NCBI GenBank assembly: GCA_963722585.1
Contig: CAVRNU010000011.1
Location: forward strand, 62,001 to 126,000
Length of the DNA: 64,000 nucleotides
Source: KBS-96 sp963722585
GTDB taxonomy: Bacteria; Acidobacteriota; Terriglobia; Bryobacterales; Bryobacteraceae
Direction of reading: 5' to 3'
Shown here piece after piece: positions 45,683 to 54,131 of this stretch. Positions within the stretch are counted from its first letter, which is position 1; the number at the start of each line of letters is the position of its first letter. Position numbers and translations under genes: made by a program. Below the pieces are notes generated by a model. That model ran no database searches and was not told the origin of the DNA. It saw only the letters and a list, made by a program, of their open reading frames with translations.

Positions 45683-46462
45683 GTGTCTTTGAAAGCTTCC
45701 GGGACAATCTCAACGTTGATCGTGGACGACGAGCAGTTGGCCCGCGAAGAACTGGCCTTTCTCCTGAAAGACTTCCCCGAGGTGGAACTGCTCGAAACTG
45801 CTTCGAACGGCTTTGAGGCGCTCAAGATGATTGAGGACCTGGAGCCCGATCTGGTCTTTCTCGATGTGCAGATGCCCGGGTTGGACGGTTTGGGGGTAAT
45901 TCGCAAGCTTCAGGAGAGGAAGATTCCTCTGCCTCATTTCGTGATGGCAACGGCGTTCGACCAGTACGCAGTCGAGGCTTTTCGGCTGGAAGCAATTGAT
46001 TATCTGTTGAAGCCCGTCGAGAAGGACCGGCTGGCGCTGACGATTGAGAGGGCCTGGAAAGTAGTTGAAACCAAGAACACCGCTGACGTGAAGGCAGCGG
46101 CGGAAGCGCCCAAGCCGGGTGCGCAACGGACCAAGCTTCTGGTGCGTAGCGGCCCGCGCAATCTCGTAGTAGACGCGAACGACGTAATCTACGCAACCAT
46201 TGACGATGGACTGATTACGGTCGTCACCACACATACGGAGGGCCAGCTAAACTACCGCACCATCGAGGAGCTGCAATCCAATCTCGACCCCGATATTTTC
46301 TGGCGGGTACACCGCTCGTTCCTCGTGAATATTAACCGGATACGGGAGGTAATTCCCTGGTTCAAATCGAGCTTCCAGCTAAAGATGGATGATAAACGCC
46401 AAACTGAGATTCCGGTCAGCAGGATTCAAACCAAGCGATTGCGGACGCTATTGAAGTTGTAG
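45683..46462 (+). CDS. LytTR-type response regulator
   Basis: A 259-residue regulator: receiver domain with ISTLIVDDEQLAREELAFLL and phospho-acceptor Asp in LVFLDVQMPGLDG, conserved Lys in EAIDYLLKPVEKDRL; an Ala/Pro-rich linker; and a C-terminal LytTR DNA-binding domain (RVHRSFLVNINRIREVIPWF). Start is GTG at 45683. No histidine kinase is in the window next to it. It is divergent from ino1 with a 145-base gap, in which its own or ino1's promoter must lie. Confidence 0.92.
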   Translation: MSLKASGTISTLIVDDEQLAREELAFLLKDFPEVELLETASNGFEALKMIEDLEPDLVFLDVQMPGLDGLGVIRKLQERKIPLPHFVMATAFDQYAVEAFRLEAIDYLLKPVEKDRLALTIERAWKVVETKNTADVKAAAEAPKPGAQRTKLLVRSGPRNLVVDANDVIYATIDDGLITVVTTHTEGQLNYRTIEELQSNLDPDIFWRVHRSFLVNINRIREVIPWFKSSFQLKMDDKRQTEIPVSRIQTKRLRTLLKL

Positions 46463-46533
46463 CGCTGTTTCCCGCGGGGTAGGCCGGATGCATACGCTTC
46501 CGGCTCCTTGACGATTACAAAGGGAGCTGGATA

Positions 46534-47022
46534 ATGCTGTGGATTCGGGGTCTGGTTTTTACTCTTCTTGTTCCCTGTATTGTCGGGTGGCTGGCGCCGT
46601 CTTGGATTTATAGCGGATCTGAGCGCCGCGGCGGTTTTTGGGACATCGGCTGGGTACCGGTGGGGATAGGTTTGGTCGTCTACCTTTTGTGCCTTTTTCG
46701 ATTCTTAGCTTCAGGTGGTACACCAGCAATCTTCTTCACGCGTCATCTTCGATTTCTCATCGGCCAGGAGCCCGGCAACCTGGTGCAGGACGGATTCTAC
46801 CGGGCTTCGCGAAATCCAATGTATGTAGGCGTGCTGATGGTGGTATTCGGTCAAGCGATCTTGTTTGCCTCTTCCAAGGTCGCGCTGTATGGACTTGCGT
46901 TGTGGCTCTTCTTCCACCTCATGGTCGTGTTGCTGGAGGAGCCGCACCTCCGCAAGGAGCGCGGTTCCTCTTACGATGAATACTCAAAACGAGTGCCGCG
47001 CTGGCTGGGCTGGCCCCGATAG
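46534..47022 (+). CDS. Isoprenylcysteine carboxyl methyltransferase-like membrane protein
   Basis: A 162-residue protein with four hydrophobic segments. The segment GNLVQDGFYRASRNPMYVGVL with later EEPHLRKERGSSYDEYSKRV is the signature of the ICMT/PEMT family of membrane methyltransferases, where RNPMY and EE contact S-adenosyl-methionine. Bacterial members probably methylate lipids or small thiols; the substrate is unknown. The downstream receptor gene begins about 10 bases later. Confidence 0.85.
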   Translation: MLWIRGLVFTLLVPCIVGWLAPSWIYSGSERRGGFWDIGWVPVGIGLVVYLLCLFRFLASGGTPAIFFTRHLRFLIGQEPGNLVQDGFYRASRNPMYVGVLMVVFGQAILFASSKVALYGLALWLFFHLMVVLLEEPHLRKERGSSYDEYSKRVPRWLGWPR

Positions 47023-47032
47023 TTGGGCCTCC

Positions 47033-49348
47033 GTGCGTCTTTTCGTTCTTGCTGTTTTGGCTCTTAATCCTGCTCTAGCGCTCGGCCAAACCACAACCGG
47101 CGAGTTGCGCATTTCGATCGCTGACGCCGGTGGCTTGCCCGTGCCGGGCGTAGTGAAGCTCGTGAGCCAGGCGAATCAATATGACAGGACGTTCCAGGCT
47201 AACAAAAACGGGCAGGTGGTAGCGAAACGGCTCGCCTTTGGACTTTTTCGAGTGGAGGTGAGTGAACAGGGATTCGCTCCCGTTACGCAGCTTGTCGAGA
47301 TCCGGTCGGCAATTCCGGTGCACGTGAAAGTCACTCTCGCGGTCGCCCCTGTCTCAACGTCGGTCGAGGTTAAGGAAAACGAGACCTTGATCGATCCATA
47401 CCGCACCAACGGCGCTTTCCGCATTGGGGGCGACGCACTGCGCGACCGACTCGCGAGCCGGCCTGGAAACTCGGTAGCCGACCTGGTTTCGATGGAGCCG
47501 GGCTGGGTCTTCGAAGCGAACGGGATTTTACATCCGCGCGAATCCGAATATCAGACCCAGTTCGTTGTAGACGGCATTCCGCTGACCGATAACCGGTCGC
47601 TGGCGTATACGCCCGATTTCGATGTCAACGACGTTCAGGAGATGAACGTGATGACTGCCGGATATCCCGCGGAGTTCGGCCGGAAGCTGGGCGGAGTGGT
47701 GGAAGTGGAAACGGCCCGGGATACGAGGCAGGGCTTTCATGGCAGAGCGGAAGCCTCGGGCGGTAGCTTCGATACGGCAGGCGGGTTTCTGGAGGGGCAA
47801 TATGGGTGGGATGCGAACAGTTTGACTTTCAGCGGAGCGGCCTCGACCACCGACCGCTATCTCGATCCACCGGTGCTCCAAAACTACACGAACCATGGCA
47901 CGCTCGAAGATTTCATGGGGCACTACGAGCGCGATCTGGACGCGAACAACCGGATTGGGATTATTTTGCGGCGCGAGCAGTCGAAATTCCTCGTGCCGAA
48001 CGAAATCGTCCAACAAGAAGCGGGGCAGCGCCAGGATCGCAATAACGACGAAACCGCGTTGCAGTTCTCGTACCAGCACATTTTTTCCGCAAACGTTTTA
48101 GGAAACATTAGAGCCATGGCGAGGGACCTGACAGCGGGCTTCTGGTCAAATCCCCTATCGACTCCCATTTACGCCGGACAGGACCGCAGTTATCGCGAAG
48201 GTTATGTGAATGCCAGCCTGTCGGTGCACCACGCCAGCCATGAATTGAAGTTCGGCTCCGAAGGCGACTTCGCTTCCATTCGCGAAGCGTTCCATTACCT
48301 GATCACCGACCCCTCTCAGTTCGACCCGGAGACTCCGCCGACATTTAGCTTTCTCGGGCGGGCTCAGGACCGCGAGCAAAGCGCGTTTGCGCAAGACCTG
48401 TTCCGATACAAGAACTGGACGTTCAGCGGCGGGATTCGCTTTGACAATTACGGGCTACTCGTCCACGAATCGGCGTGGAGCCCGCGCACAGGCGTGGCTT
48501 ATTATTGGCCGGCGGCCGATATCGTTTTTCGCTTCTCCTACGATCGGGTTTTTCAAACGCCCGCTTTCGAGAACCTGCTGGTATCGAGTTCGCCCCTGGT
48601 GACGAGTTTAAGCGACGAGGTTTTGCGGCTTCCGGTGAAACCTTCGCTAGGAAATTACTTCGAAACAGGTTTCGATAAAGCCATTTTCGGTAAAGTGCGG
48701 ATCAACGGAGACCTCTATCACCGGAGTGTCAACAACTATGCCGATGACGATCTCCTCTTGAACACGGGCATCAGCTTCCCGATCGCGTTCAGCAGAGCTG
48801 TTATTTACGGCGAAGAAGTGAAGGTGGAAGTCCCGCGATGGGGACCTGTCTCGGGTTTCATCAGCTACGCAAACTCGCGCGGCAACGGATTTCTGCCCGT
48901 AACTGGGGGGTTGTTCCTGGGCGATGACGCAGCCCAGGCGATCACCCAAACGACTGGCGTGTTTCCGGTAAGCCAGGATCAGCGGAACACGGTCAGGACC
49001 CGCTGGCGTTGCCAGATCGGCCCACGTTTCTGGGCGGCGATTGGTGGAACTTACAACAGCGGCTTGCCGGTCGAGTTTACGGGGACTTACGCGGAGGCAC
49101 TGAGCGAGTACGGGCCTCAGATTGTTAACCGCGTAAATTTTTCGGACGGCCGGGCTCGGCCCGGATTCACGCTGGATGGAAGCGTGGGTGCCGATCTAAT
49201 GAAGAAGGAAAACCGGATAGTGAGATTGCAGGTAGATTCGCTGAACATAACCAATCAACTGAATGTGATCGACTTCGCGGGTCTGTTCTCCGGGACTGCG
49301 ATTGCGCCGACTCGAAGCGTAAATGCGCGGCTTCGATTCGATTTCTGA
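47033..49348 (+). CDS. TonB-dependent receptor with carboxypeptidase-regulatory-like domain
   Basis: About 771 residues. I prefer the GTG at 47033 (VRLFVLAVLALNPALALGQ, a good signal peptide); the ATG at 46976 would translate part of the upstream gene out of frame. After a CarboxypepD_reg-like domain (residues ~25-110) comes a plug with LVSMEPGWVFEANG and QTQFVVDGIPLTDN, then a beta-barrel ending in RSVNARLRFDF, whose final Phe fits outer-membrane assembly. Imports or binds an unknown ligand. Convergent with the TPR gene (16-base gap). Confidence 0.83.
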   Translation: MRLFVLAVLALNPALALGQTTTGELRISIADAGGLPVPGVVKLVSQANQYDRTFQANKNGQVVAKRLAFGLFRVEVSEQGFAPVTQLVEIRSAIPVHVKVTLAVAPVSTSVEVKENETLIDPYRTNGAFRIGGDALRDRLASRPGNSVADLVSMEPGWVFEANGILHPRESEYQTQFVVDGIPLTDNRSLAYTPDFDVNDVQEMNVMTAGYPAEFGRKLGGVVEVETARDTRQGFHGRAEASGGSFDTAGGFLEGQYGWDANSLTFSGAASTTDRYLDPPVLQNYTNHGTLEDFMGHYERDLDANNRIGIILRREQSKFLVPNEIVQQEAGQRQDRNNDETALQFSYQHIFSANVLGNIRAMARDLTAGFWSNPLSTPIYAGQDRSYREGYVNASLSVHHASHELKFGSEGDFASIREAFHYLITDPSQFDPETPPTFSFLGRAQDREQSAFAQDLFRYKNWTFSGGIRFDNYGLLVHESAWSPRTGVAYYWPAADIVFRFSYDRVFQTPAFENLLVSSSPLVTSLSDEVLRLPVKPSLGNYFETGFDKAIFGKVRINGDLYHRSVNNYADDDLLLNTGISFPIAFSRAVIYGEEVKVEVPRWGPVSGFISYANSRGNGFLPVTGGLFLGDDAAQAITQTTGVFPVSQDQRNTVRTRWRCQIGPRFWAAIGGTYNSGLPVEFTGTYAEALSEYGPQIVNRVNFSDGRARPGFTLDGSVGADLMKKENRIVRLQVDSLNITNQLNVIDFAGLFSGTAIAPTRSVNARLRFDF

Positions 49349-49364
49349 CTCTCGCCGTAGTGCA

Positions 49365-50501
49365 TTATTGATTGGGGTATGCCGGCGGCTTCCCTGAAAC
49401 TTTGTGTAGAAGTTCGTCGGCCGTTTGTTGATGCAGCCTATTGACTTTGGCGTATTCGGCCATCGCTTCCTGCTTGCGCCCCAAGCTCTGATAGATCTTG
49501 GCCAGCCTATAGTAGGCATCGGCGCGCGAAGGATCGAGTTTCACTGCCGTCTTGAATTCCGCAATTGCCTGATCGCTCCGCTTTTCGTTGTCGTAAAGAA
49601 TGCCGAGATCGAAGTGGGCGATGCGGAGATCGGGCTGGAGACGAACGGCTTTTTGAAGGAGGGGTGCAGCCTGTGCGAACAGATTCTGGCGAGCGTAGAT
49701 ATCGCCGAGATAGGCGTTCGACTGAGGATGGTCGGAATCGTTGGCCAATTCCTGGCGGAAGCACTCCGCGGCGCGGACGTACTGGCGCTGTTTCCAATAC
49801 TCGAAGCCAAGGGCGAAGTGCGCGCCCGGCTCTTTTGGCGACGCCTTCGTTACGGCCTGCAATTCGGTAATGGCGTCGGTTTCGCGGTCGAGGCCGTCGA
49901 GCGCCTCGGCCGTTAGCAGGTGAACGGCGGGCGAATCGGGGTTCTCGCGCAGCAGGGCCTGAAATTGTTCGAACGCGTGCTGATATTGGTTCGACCACAG
50001 GCAGCTTTGCGCCAGCACCAGCCGCAGCTCGGAATTCTTAGGATCGGCCGAGACAACCGGATCGAGATAGCGGACTGCGCTCGCGTAATCGCGCTCGGCA
50101 TAAGCGCACATTCCGAGGAGGATGCGGATCTGCGTGCTATCAGGGTTGTCGGCGAGCGCGGTTTTGAGCGGGCGAACGGCAGCTTTGAAATGGCCCTGCT
50201 TGAATTCAGCCAAGCCGAGATTCATTTGGATGCCAGTCAGTTTCGGATCGATGGCGAGTGCACGGCGGTAGGCGCTCGCAGCCTCGGAATAGTTTCCAGA
50301 GCGCGAGAGATCCACGCCCAGGCTGGCGAGCGCTCCGGCATCTTTCGGGTTGCGTTCGACCGCTTCGCGCCATGCCTTGGCGCCTTCGGAGTATTTGCCC
50401 TGGCTGTCGAGTTCTTGCGCCTGGGTGATGTCAGGAGGAAGCTGGGCGCACAGGTGGAATGCGCACACCAACACGCCCATTGGAAGCAAGCACCGACGCA
50501 A
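49365..50501 (-). CDS. TPR-repeat exported protein
   Basis: About 378 residues, with start at a TTG at 50501 or an ATG at 50480, both giving a signal peptide (PMGVLVCAFHLCAQ). The rest is ten or so tetratricopeptide repeats, for example NPKDAGALASLGVDLSRSGN, DNPDSTQIRILLGMCAYAER and KLDPSRADAYYRLAKIYQSL. TPR proteins act as scaffolds; no partner can be named. The frame is open further upstream through a REP-like palindrome but that is non-coding. In the same direction as the Oar-like receptor gene upstream. Confidence 0.82.
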   Translation of the reverse strand: MRRCLLPMGVLVCAFHLCAQLPPDITQAQELDSQGKYSEGAKAWREAVERNPKDAGALASLGVDLSRSGNYSEAASAYRRALAIDPKLTGIQMNLGLAEFKQGHFKAAVRPLKTALADNPDSTQIRILLGMCAYAERDYASAVRYLDPVVSADPKNSELRLVLAQSCLWSNQYQHAFEQFQALLRENPDSPAVHLLTAEALDGLDRETDAITELQAVTKASPKEPGAHFALGFEYWKQRQYVRAAECFRQELANDSDHPQSNAYLGDIYARQNLFAQAAPLLQKAVRLQPDLRIAHFDLGILYDNEKRSDQAIAEFKTAVKLDPSRADAYYRLAKIYQSLGRKQEAMAEYAKVNRLHQQTADELLHKVSGKPPAYPNQ

Positions 50502-50545
50502 CAGACTTCCGATACCTCTCTTACAGCATACGAGCCGCGGCGTAA

Positions 50546-50613
50546 GGGCTGGGCAGGCCCGGCCCCTACGATGCTCGTGAACGGCAGCTGTAGGGGCGAG
50601 GCCTGCCTCGCCC
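50546..50613. repeat. REPIN-like pair of inverted palindromic units
   Basis: Right unit 50594-50613 reads GGGCGAGGCCTGCCTCGCCC, a perfect 9-bp stem with a CT loop, preceded by GTAG. Left unit 50546-50570 is the reverse complement of a related unit (20 of 25 bases alike). Between them lie 23 bases. A third copy of the palindrome is at 56194-56213. Such dispersed units resemble REP elements that are often mobilised by Y1-type transposases; no RAYT gene was recognised in the window. Confidence 0.7.
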
Positions 50614-50630
50614 AAAATTGCCTCTCGGGA

Positions 50631-53600
50631 TCAGAACAGCAGCTTCAGACCGAGTTGAATGATTCTCGGATCCCAGGTGGAAGTCACTTGCCCGAAAAGC
50701 TGGTTCCCAAAGCTCGTATTCACGTTGTTAAACTGCGTGTGGTTAAAGGTGTTGAATGTTTCGCCGCGGAACTCGAGCCGGGCGCCCTCTCGAATGAACG
50801 GTAGGGCGAAACTCTTGAACAGCGAAAGGTTCCAGTTATTGCGGCCAGGGCCAACGATGCTGCCTCGCGAGGCATTGCCGAACGATAATGGCGGGGCGGC
50901 CACATAGATGCCAGGGTTGAACCACTGCGCGACCGTCTTCGGGTAATTGAGCGTGCCCACTACATCGGGCCGGGCAGTCGTATCACCGCCGTTCAGACCA
51001 AGCTGCGTCCCTGAATCGGAATAGGTGGGCGTAAGTGGAGTGCCCGATTCAAACGTCGTGATTCCGGACAATTGCCAACCGCCGAGGACGCTGTGAACGA
51101 GCGGACGGCTCGTGTTGTGGAAAAACGGCAGGTCGTAGACATAGTTGAAAGTAAGAATCTGCCGGCGGTCGTACTGGCCAGAGCCATAGTCGAAGCGGCG
51201 GTTGAAGGGATCCGACAACGCGTTCAGGTCCCCAGTCGTGTAGTCGAGTTCGTGCGACCACGTGTAGGAGCCCTGGAGCGTGAGGCCTTTGGTTGCCTCC
51301 ATACGATATCCGATCTGCAGCGAGTTGTAATTCGAGCCCGTTGCCGCTTCGGTCATGTCGATATCGGCGAAGCCGGGATAGATTCGCTGCTCGTTCGGGT
51401 TGTTGAAGGTACCAGCGGCGATAGCGGCACGGTTGGGATCGTCCAGCGGTACGGTGTTGATGTTGCGTACGTCTGGCTGGTGATAATTGCCGTCGCCTAC
51501 ATAGCTCACCGACAGTACAGCGCTTCTGGCAAGTTGTTGCTGAATGCCGAAACTCCACTGCATGCTCGTCGGCAGTTTGTAGTCGGAATACGCCAGCGTC
51601 GTGAGTCCAGCCGGGTAGAACGGTAAACTAGCAGTTTGATTGGTCAGGTAATTCGTATGCGGGTTCGATAGATAGACGTTGTTCGCGCTCGGGTCATACG
51701 AAAACGGCGGATTCGGACCCATGTTATACACATCGTTTCCCTGAATGCGCTCGTAGAACATGCCAAAACCGCCCCGGATGATGGTTTTGCCGTTGCCGAG
51801 AAGATCGAGAGCGAATCCCACTCTCGGCCCCCAGTTATTCCAGTGATTTTGAACGATGCTGCGTGGATAACCCCCCAGACCGGAAATACCGATTCCGTTC
51901 AAATAAAACGGAACAGTGGAGAGCGCGATACCGGGAACCTTGGTAAAACCAGGGCCGTTCGGATTCATGCTGCCATCGGAATTGAATTCCGGCGCGTTAG
52001 CGGAGTTGTACATCGTTGGAACAAAATTCGAGAGACGATTTAGCACATCATAAGCATGCGGAACGCCTTCCCATCGAACGCCCAGATTCAGAGTCAGCCG
52101 GCTTGAAGCGCGCCAATTGTCTTCAAAGTAGCCTCCGAACGTCGTATTGCGAATGTGCACGTTATCCTGAATCGCCAGCTCACTGTAGCTGCTGGCATAA
52201 CCGAGCATGAAATCGGCAAAGGCGTTGCCTGATGCATTGCCATTGAAGTTGAAGTCTCCCTGAGTGTCTCCAAAAATGTCCTGGTTCTTGCGGGTTCGCA
52301 TGAACGTGCCGCCAAATTTAAAATTGTGGTTGCCATTCGTCCAGGAAACATCATCTCGAACCTGGTTGCTGTCGAAGCTGTTGTACCAGGGCCAAGAACC
52401 TGGGTCATAATTGACACCGTAATTCCCACCGATGCTGATGGTAGGTAGGCGATCGTCGTTGTTGTTCCCGAAATACTGGGGGACATCCCACCCCGCGGGT
52501 TTCTTGTAGATGCCGCTGGGATTCAGAATGATGCGATTGCCGTTGTAGTTATAGGCAAGTTCGTTGACCACCGACGGGCTAATAGTGTAGGTCATGTGCA
52601 GGACGGCGGCGTAAGAGGGACTTTTGATCAAGGTTTGAATCGTCGGATAGGTGTCGCTGCTCCACAGCGAGACGGGGTTGGTCTCGTTAGTCAGATCGTC
52701 GATGAAATGGCCCATTAACGAAATCTTGTCGGTGATCTGATGATCGATGCGAAGAATCTCTTCGCGAACATTTGTTGGCACTGCCGGGGCGGAAGTGTAA
52801 TTGTTTCCGGCGGCGTTGGGCAGCGGGAACGCGCCGGTGTTCAGAAACACCTGCGCGTTAGGATCGAGGCGACTCGTGGGTATGATATTTCCGGCAAACG
52901 GCTGGCCGGTCTTGGGATCTTTGATGACGGAACCCGGCAGAAGCGAGCTGAAGTCGCCCGTTCGCCAGGATTCCGGGAAAGCCGGAGAAACGCTGCTTTG
53001 GCTCCCTTGGATCAGCCGTCGCCATTCCTGATTCCAGAAGAAGAACGTCCTATTGCGGTCGCGGTTGTAAACGTGCGGAAAGAATATGGGGCCGCCGAGA
53101 TTGTAACCGAACGTATTCAAGCGCAGCTCAGGCTTTCCAGTGCCGCTCTGATTGGCGAAGAACGTATTCGCGTCGAAATCGTCGTTCCTTACAAACTCCC
53201 ACAGAGTGCCGTGAAAATCCTTGGTTCCGCTTTTGATGATAATCGTCATCGTGCCGCCGGAAGCCTGACCGAAATCGGCGCTGTAGTTACTCGTCAATGC
53301 CTTAAACTCGCTGATGGCGTCCGCCGAAGGAAGAGTTGATATGCCGCCGCCGCCACCGCGGTCGTAGTTCTCGCCGCCATCGACTAGCCACAGGTTGTGG
53401 TCTGGCCGCTGGCCGTTAAAGCTGAGCGTGGCGTCAACCAGCAGCGGAGAGGGTGTTGAAAAATCGAGCGAGTCCGCCGAAACTCCAGTACCGATGCTGG
53501 CGAGCTGCGTGATGTTGCGGCCGTTGAGCGCAAGCTGCGTGACCTGCAGACCGCTAATCAGGTTGCTTTGTTCGTTCGTATCCGATTGAACCTGAACTGC

Positions 53601-53969
53601 ATCGGCTGCGACCGTAACGCTTTCCGTCGCTTCCCCAACCTGAAGCGTCGCATCGACGCGAATCGTATCGTTCACGTTCAGAACAATACCGGTTTGCTCA
53701 TACTTCTTGAAACCGGGCGCGGTGATCGTGACTGCGTAAGTTCCAATTTGCAGATCCGCCGCCTGAAAGCTACCGGCCGAATTGGTAGTTACAGTACGTG
53801 TCTGGCCGGTCTTGGTGTCGGTGATCGACACTTGTCCTCCGGCTACTACCGCTCCCGATGGATCTGTAATCGTCCCGACGATTGTTGCTGTTGCCTGTGC
53901 ATACAAAGACGTTGTTGAACAGGCGAGAAAACACACGAGTAGTGCTGACGCGCGCATCATCGTCCTCAT
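50631..53969 (-). CDS. Oar-like TonB-dependent receptor
   Basis: About 1,112 residues from the ATG at 53969, with signal peptide MRASALLVCFLACSTTSLYA. It has a carboxypeptidase-regulatory-like domain (ATATIVGTITDPSGAVVAGG to IVLNVNDTIRVDATLQ), a plug (TQLALNGRNITQLASIGTGV, SADAISEFKALTSNYSADFG, the Acidobacterial Oar hallmark) and a long barrel ending QFNNVNTSFGNQLFGQ-WDPRIIQLGLKLLF. The C-terminal Phe fits beta-barrel assembly. Members take up large or polymeric ligands, often sugars. Intact. Transcribed from a promoter-like site at 54075-54103. Confidence 0.9.
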   Translation of the reverse strand: MRTMMRASALLVCFLACSTTSLYAQATATIVGTITDPSGAVVAGGQVSITDTKTGQTRTVTTNSAGSFQAADLQIGTYAVTITAPGFKKYEQTGIVLNVNDTIRVDATLQVGEATESVTVAADAVQVQSDTNEQSNLISGLQVTQLALNGRNITQLASIGTGVSADSLDFSTPSPLLVDATLSFNGQRPDHNLWLVDGGENYDRGGGGGISTLPSADAISEFKALTSNYSADFGQASGGTMTIIIKSGTKDFHGTLWEFVRNDDFDANTFFANQSGTGKPELRLNTFGYNLGGPIFFPHVYNRDRNRTFFFWNQEWRRLIQGSQSSVSPAFPESWRTGDFSSLLPGSVIKDPKTGQPFAGNIIPTSRLDPNAQVFLNTGAFPLPNAAGNNYTSAPAVPTNVREEILRIDHQITDKISLMGHFIDDLTNETNPVSLWSSDTYPTIQTLIKSPSYAAVLHMTYTISPSVVNELAYNYNGNRIILNPSGIYKKPAGWDVPQYFGNNNDDRLPTISIGGNYGVNYDPGSWPWYNSFDSNQVRDDVSWTNGNHNFKFGGTFMRTRKNQDIFGDTQGDFNFNGNASGNAFADFMLGYASSYSELAIQDNVHIRNTTFGGYFEDNWRASSRLTLNLGVRWEGVPHAYDVLNRLSNFVPTMYNSANAPEFNSDGSMNPNGPGFTKVPGIALSTVPFYLNGIGISGLGGYPRSIVQNHWNNWGPRVGFALDLLGNGKTIIRGGFGMFYERIQGNDVYNMGPNPPFSYDPSANNVYLSNPHTNYLTNQTASLPFYPAGLTTLAYSDYKLPTSMQWSFGIQQQLARSAVLSVSYVGDGNYHQPDVRNINTVPLDDPNRAAIAAGTFNNPNEQRIYPGFADIDMTEAATGSNYNSLQIGYRMEATKGLTLQGSYTWSHELDYTTGDLNALSDPFNRRFDYGSGQYDRRQILTFNYVYDLPFFHNTSRPLVHSVLGGWQLSGITTFESGTPLTPTYSDSGTQLGLNGGDTTARPDVVGTLNYPKTVAQWFNPGIYVAAPPLSFGNASRGSIVGPGRNNWNLSLFKSFALPFIREGARLEFRGETFNTFNHTQFNNVNTSFGNQLFGQVTSTWDPRIIQLGLKLLF

Positions 53970-54001
53970 GGACCCTTTCCGCCACCTCTTCATGGGTGAC
54001 T

Positions 54002-54036
54002 GTCAGCGCCTGCTTGTTAAGGCGCTTCCCCCCTGA
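54002..54036 (-). promoter_or_regulatory. Hairpin in the 5' leader of the Oar-like receptor gene
   Basis: On the minus strand AGCGCC and GGCGCT form a 6-bp stem around a 10-base loop, extended by outer GTCAG/CTGAC pairing across a C-rich stretch. It lies between the promoter-like site and the start codon. A terminator-like or leader function is possible; no T-run follows. Confidence 0.4.
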
Positions 54037-54074
54037 CCGTCTCTTGAGAATGAGCCCGTGTCAGTCTGCGAAGA

Positions 54075-54103
54075 ATTATATAAGGGTGTTGAGAGGATGT
54101 GAA
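54075..54103 (-). promoter_or_regulatory. Sigma70-like promoter for the Oar-like receptor
   Basis: On the minus strand TTCACA (54103-54098) and TATAAT (54080-54075) are separated by exactly 17 bases, five and six matches to consensus. The start codon is about 105 bases downstream. Confidence 0.7.
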
Positions 54104-54131
54104 GAGGGAGAATTTAGTTTTTTCGCGTCAA

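Noticed and set aside
45538..45906. Upstream extension of the inositol-3-phosphate synthase frame
   Set aside because: It runs through the LytTR regulator gene on the other strand and is Ser/Arg-rich without family similarity; a TTG with a good AAGGAG site at 45537 fits the enzyme's usual length.
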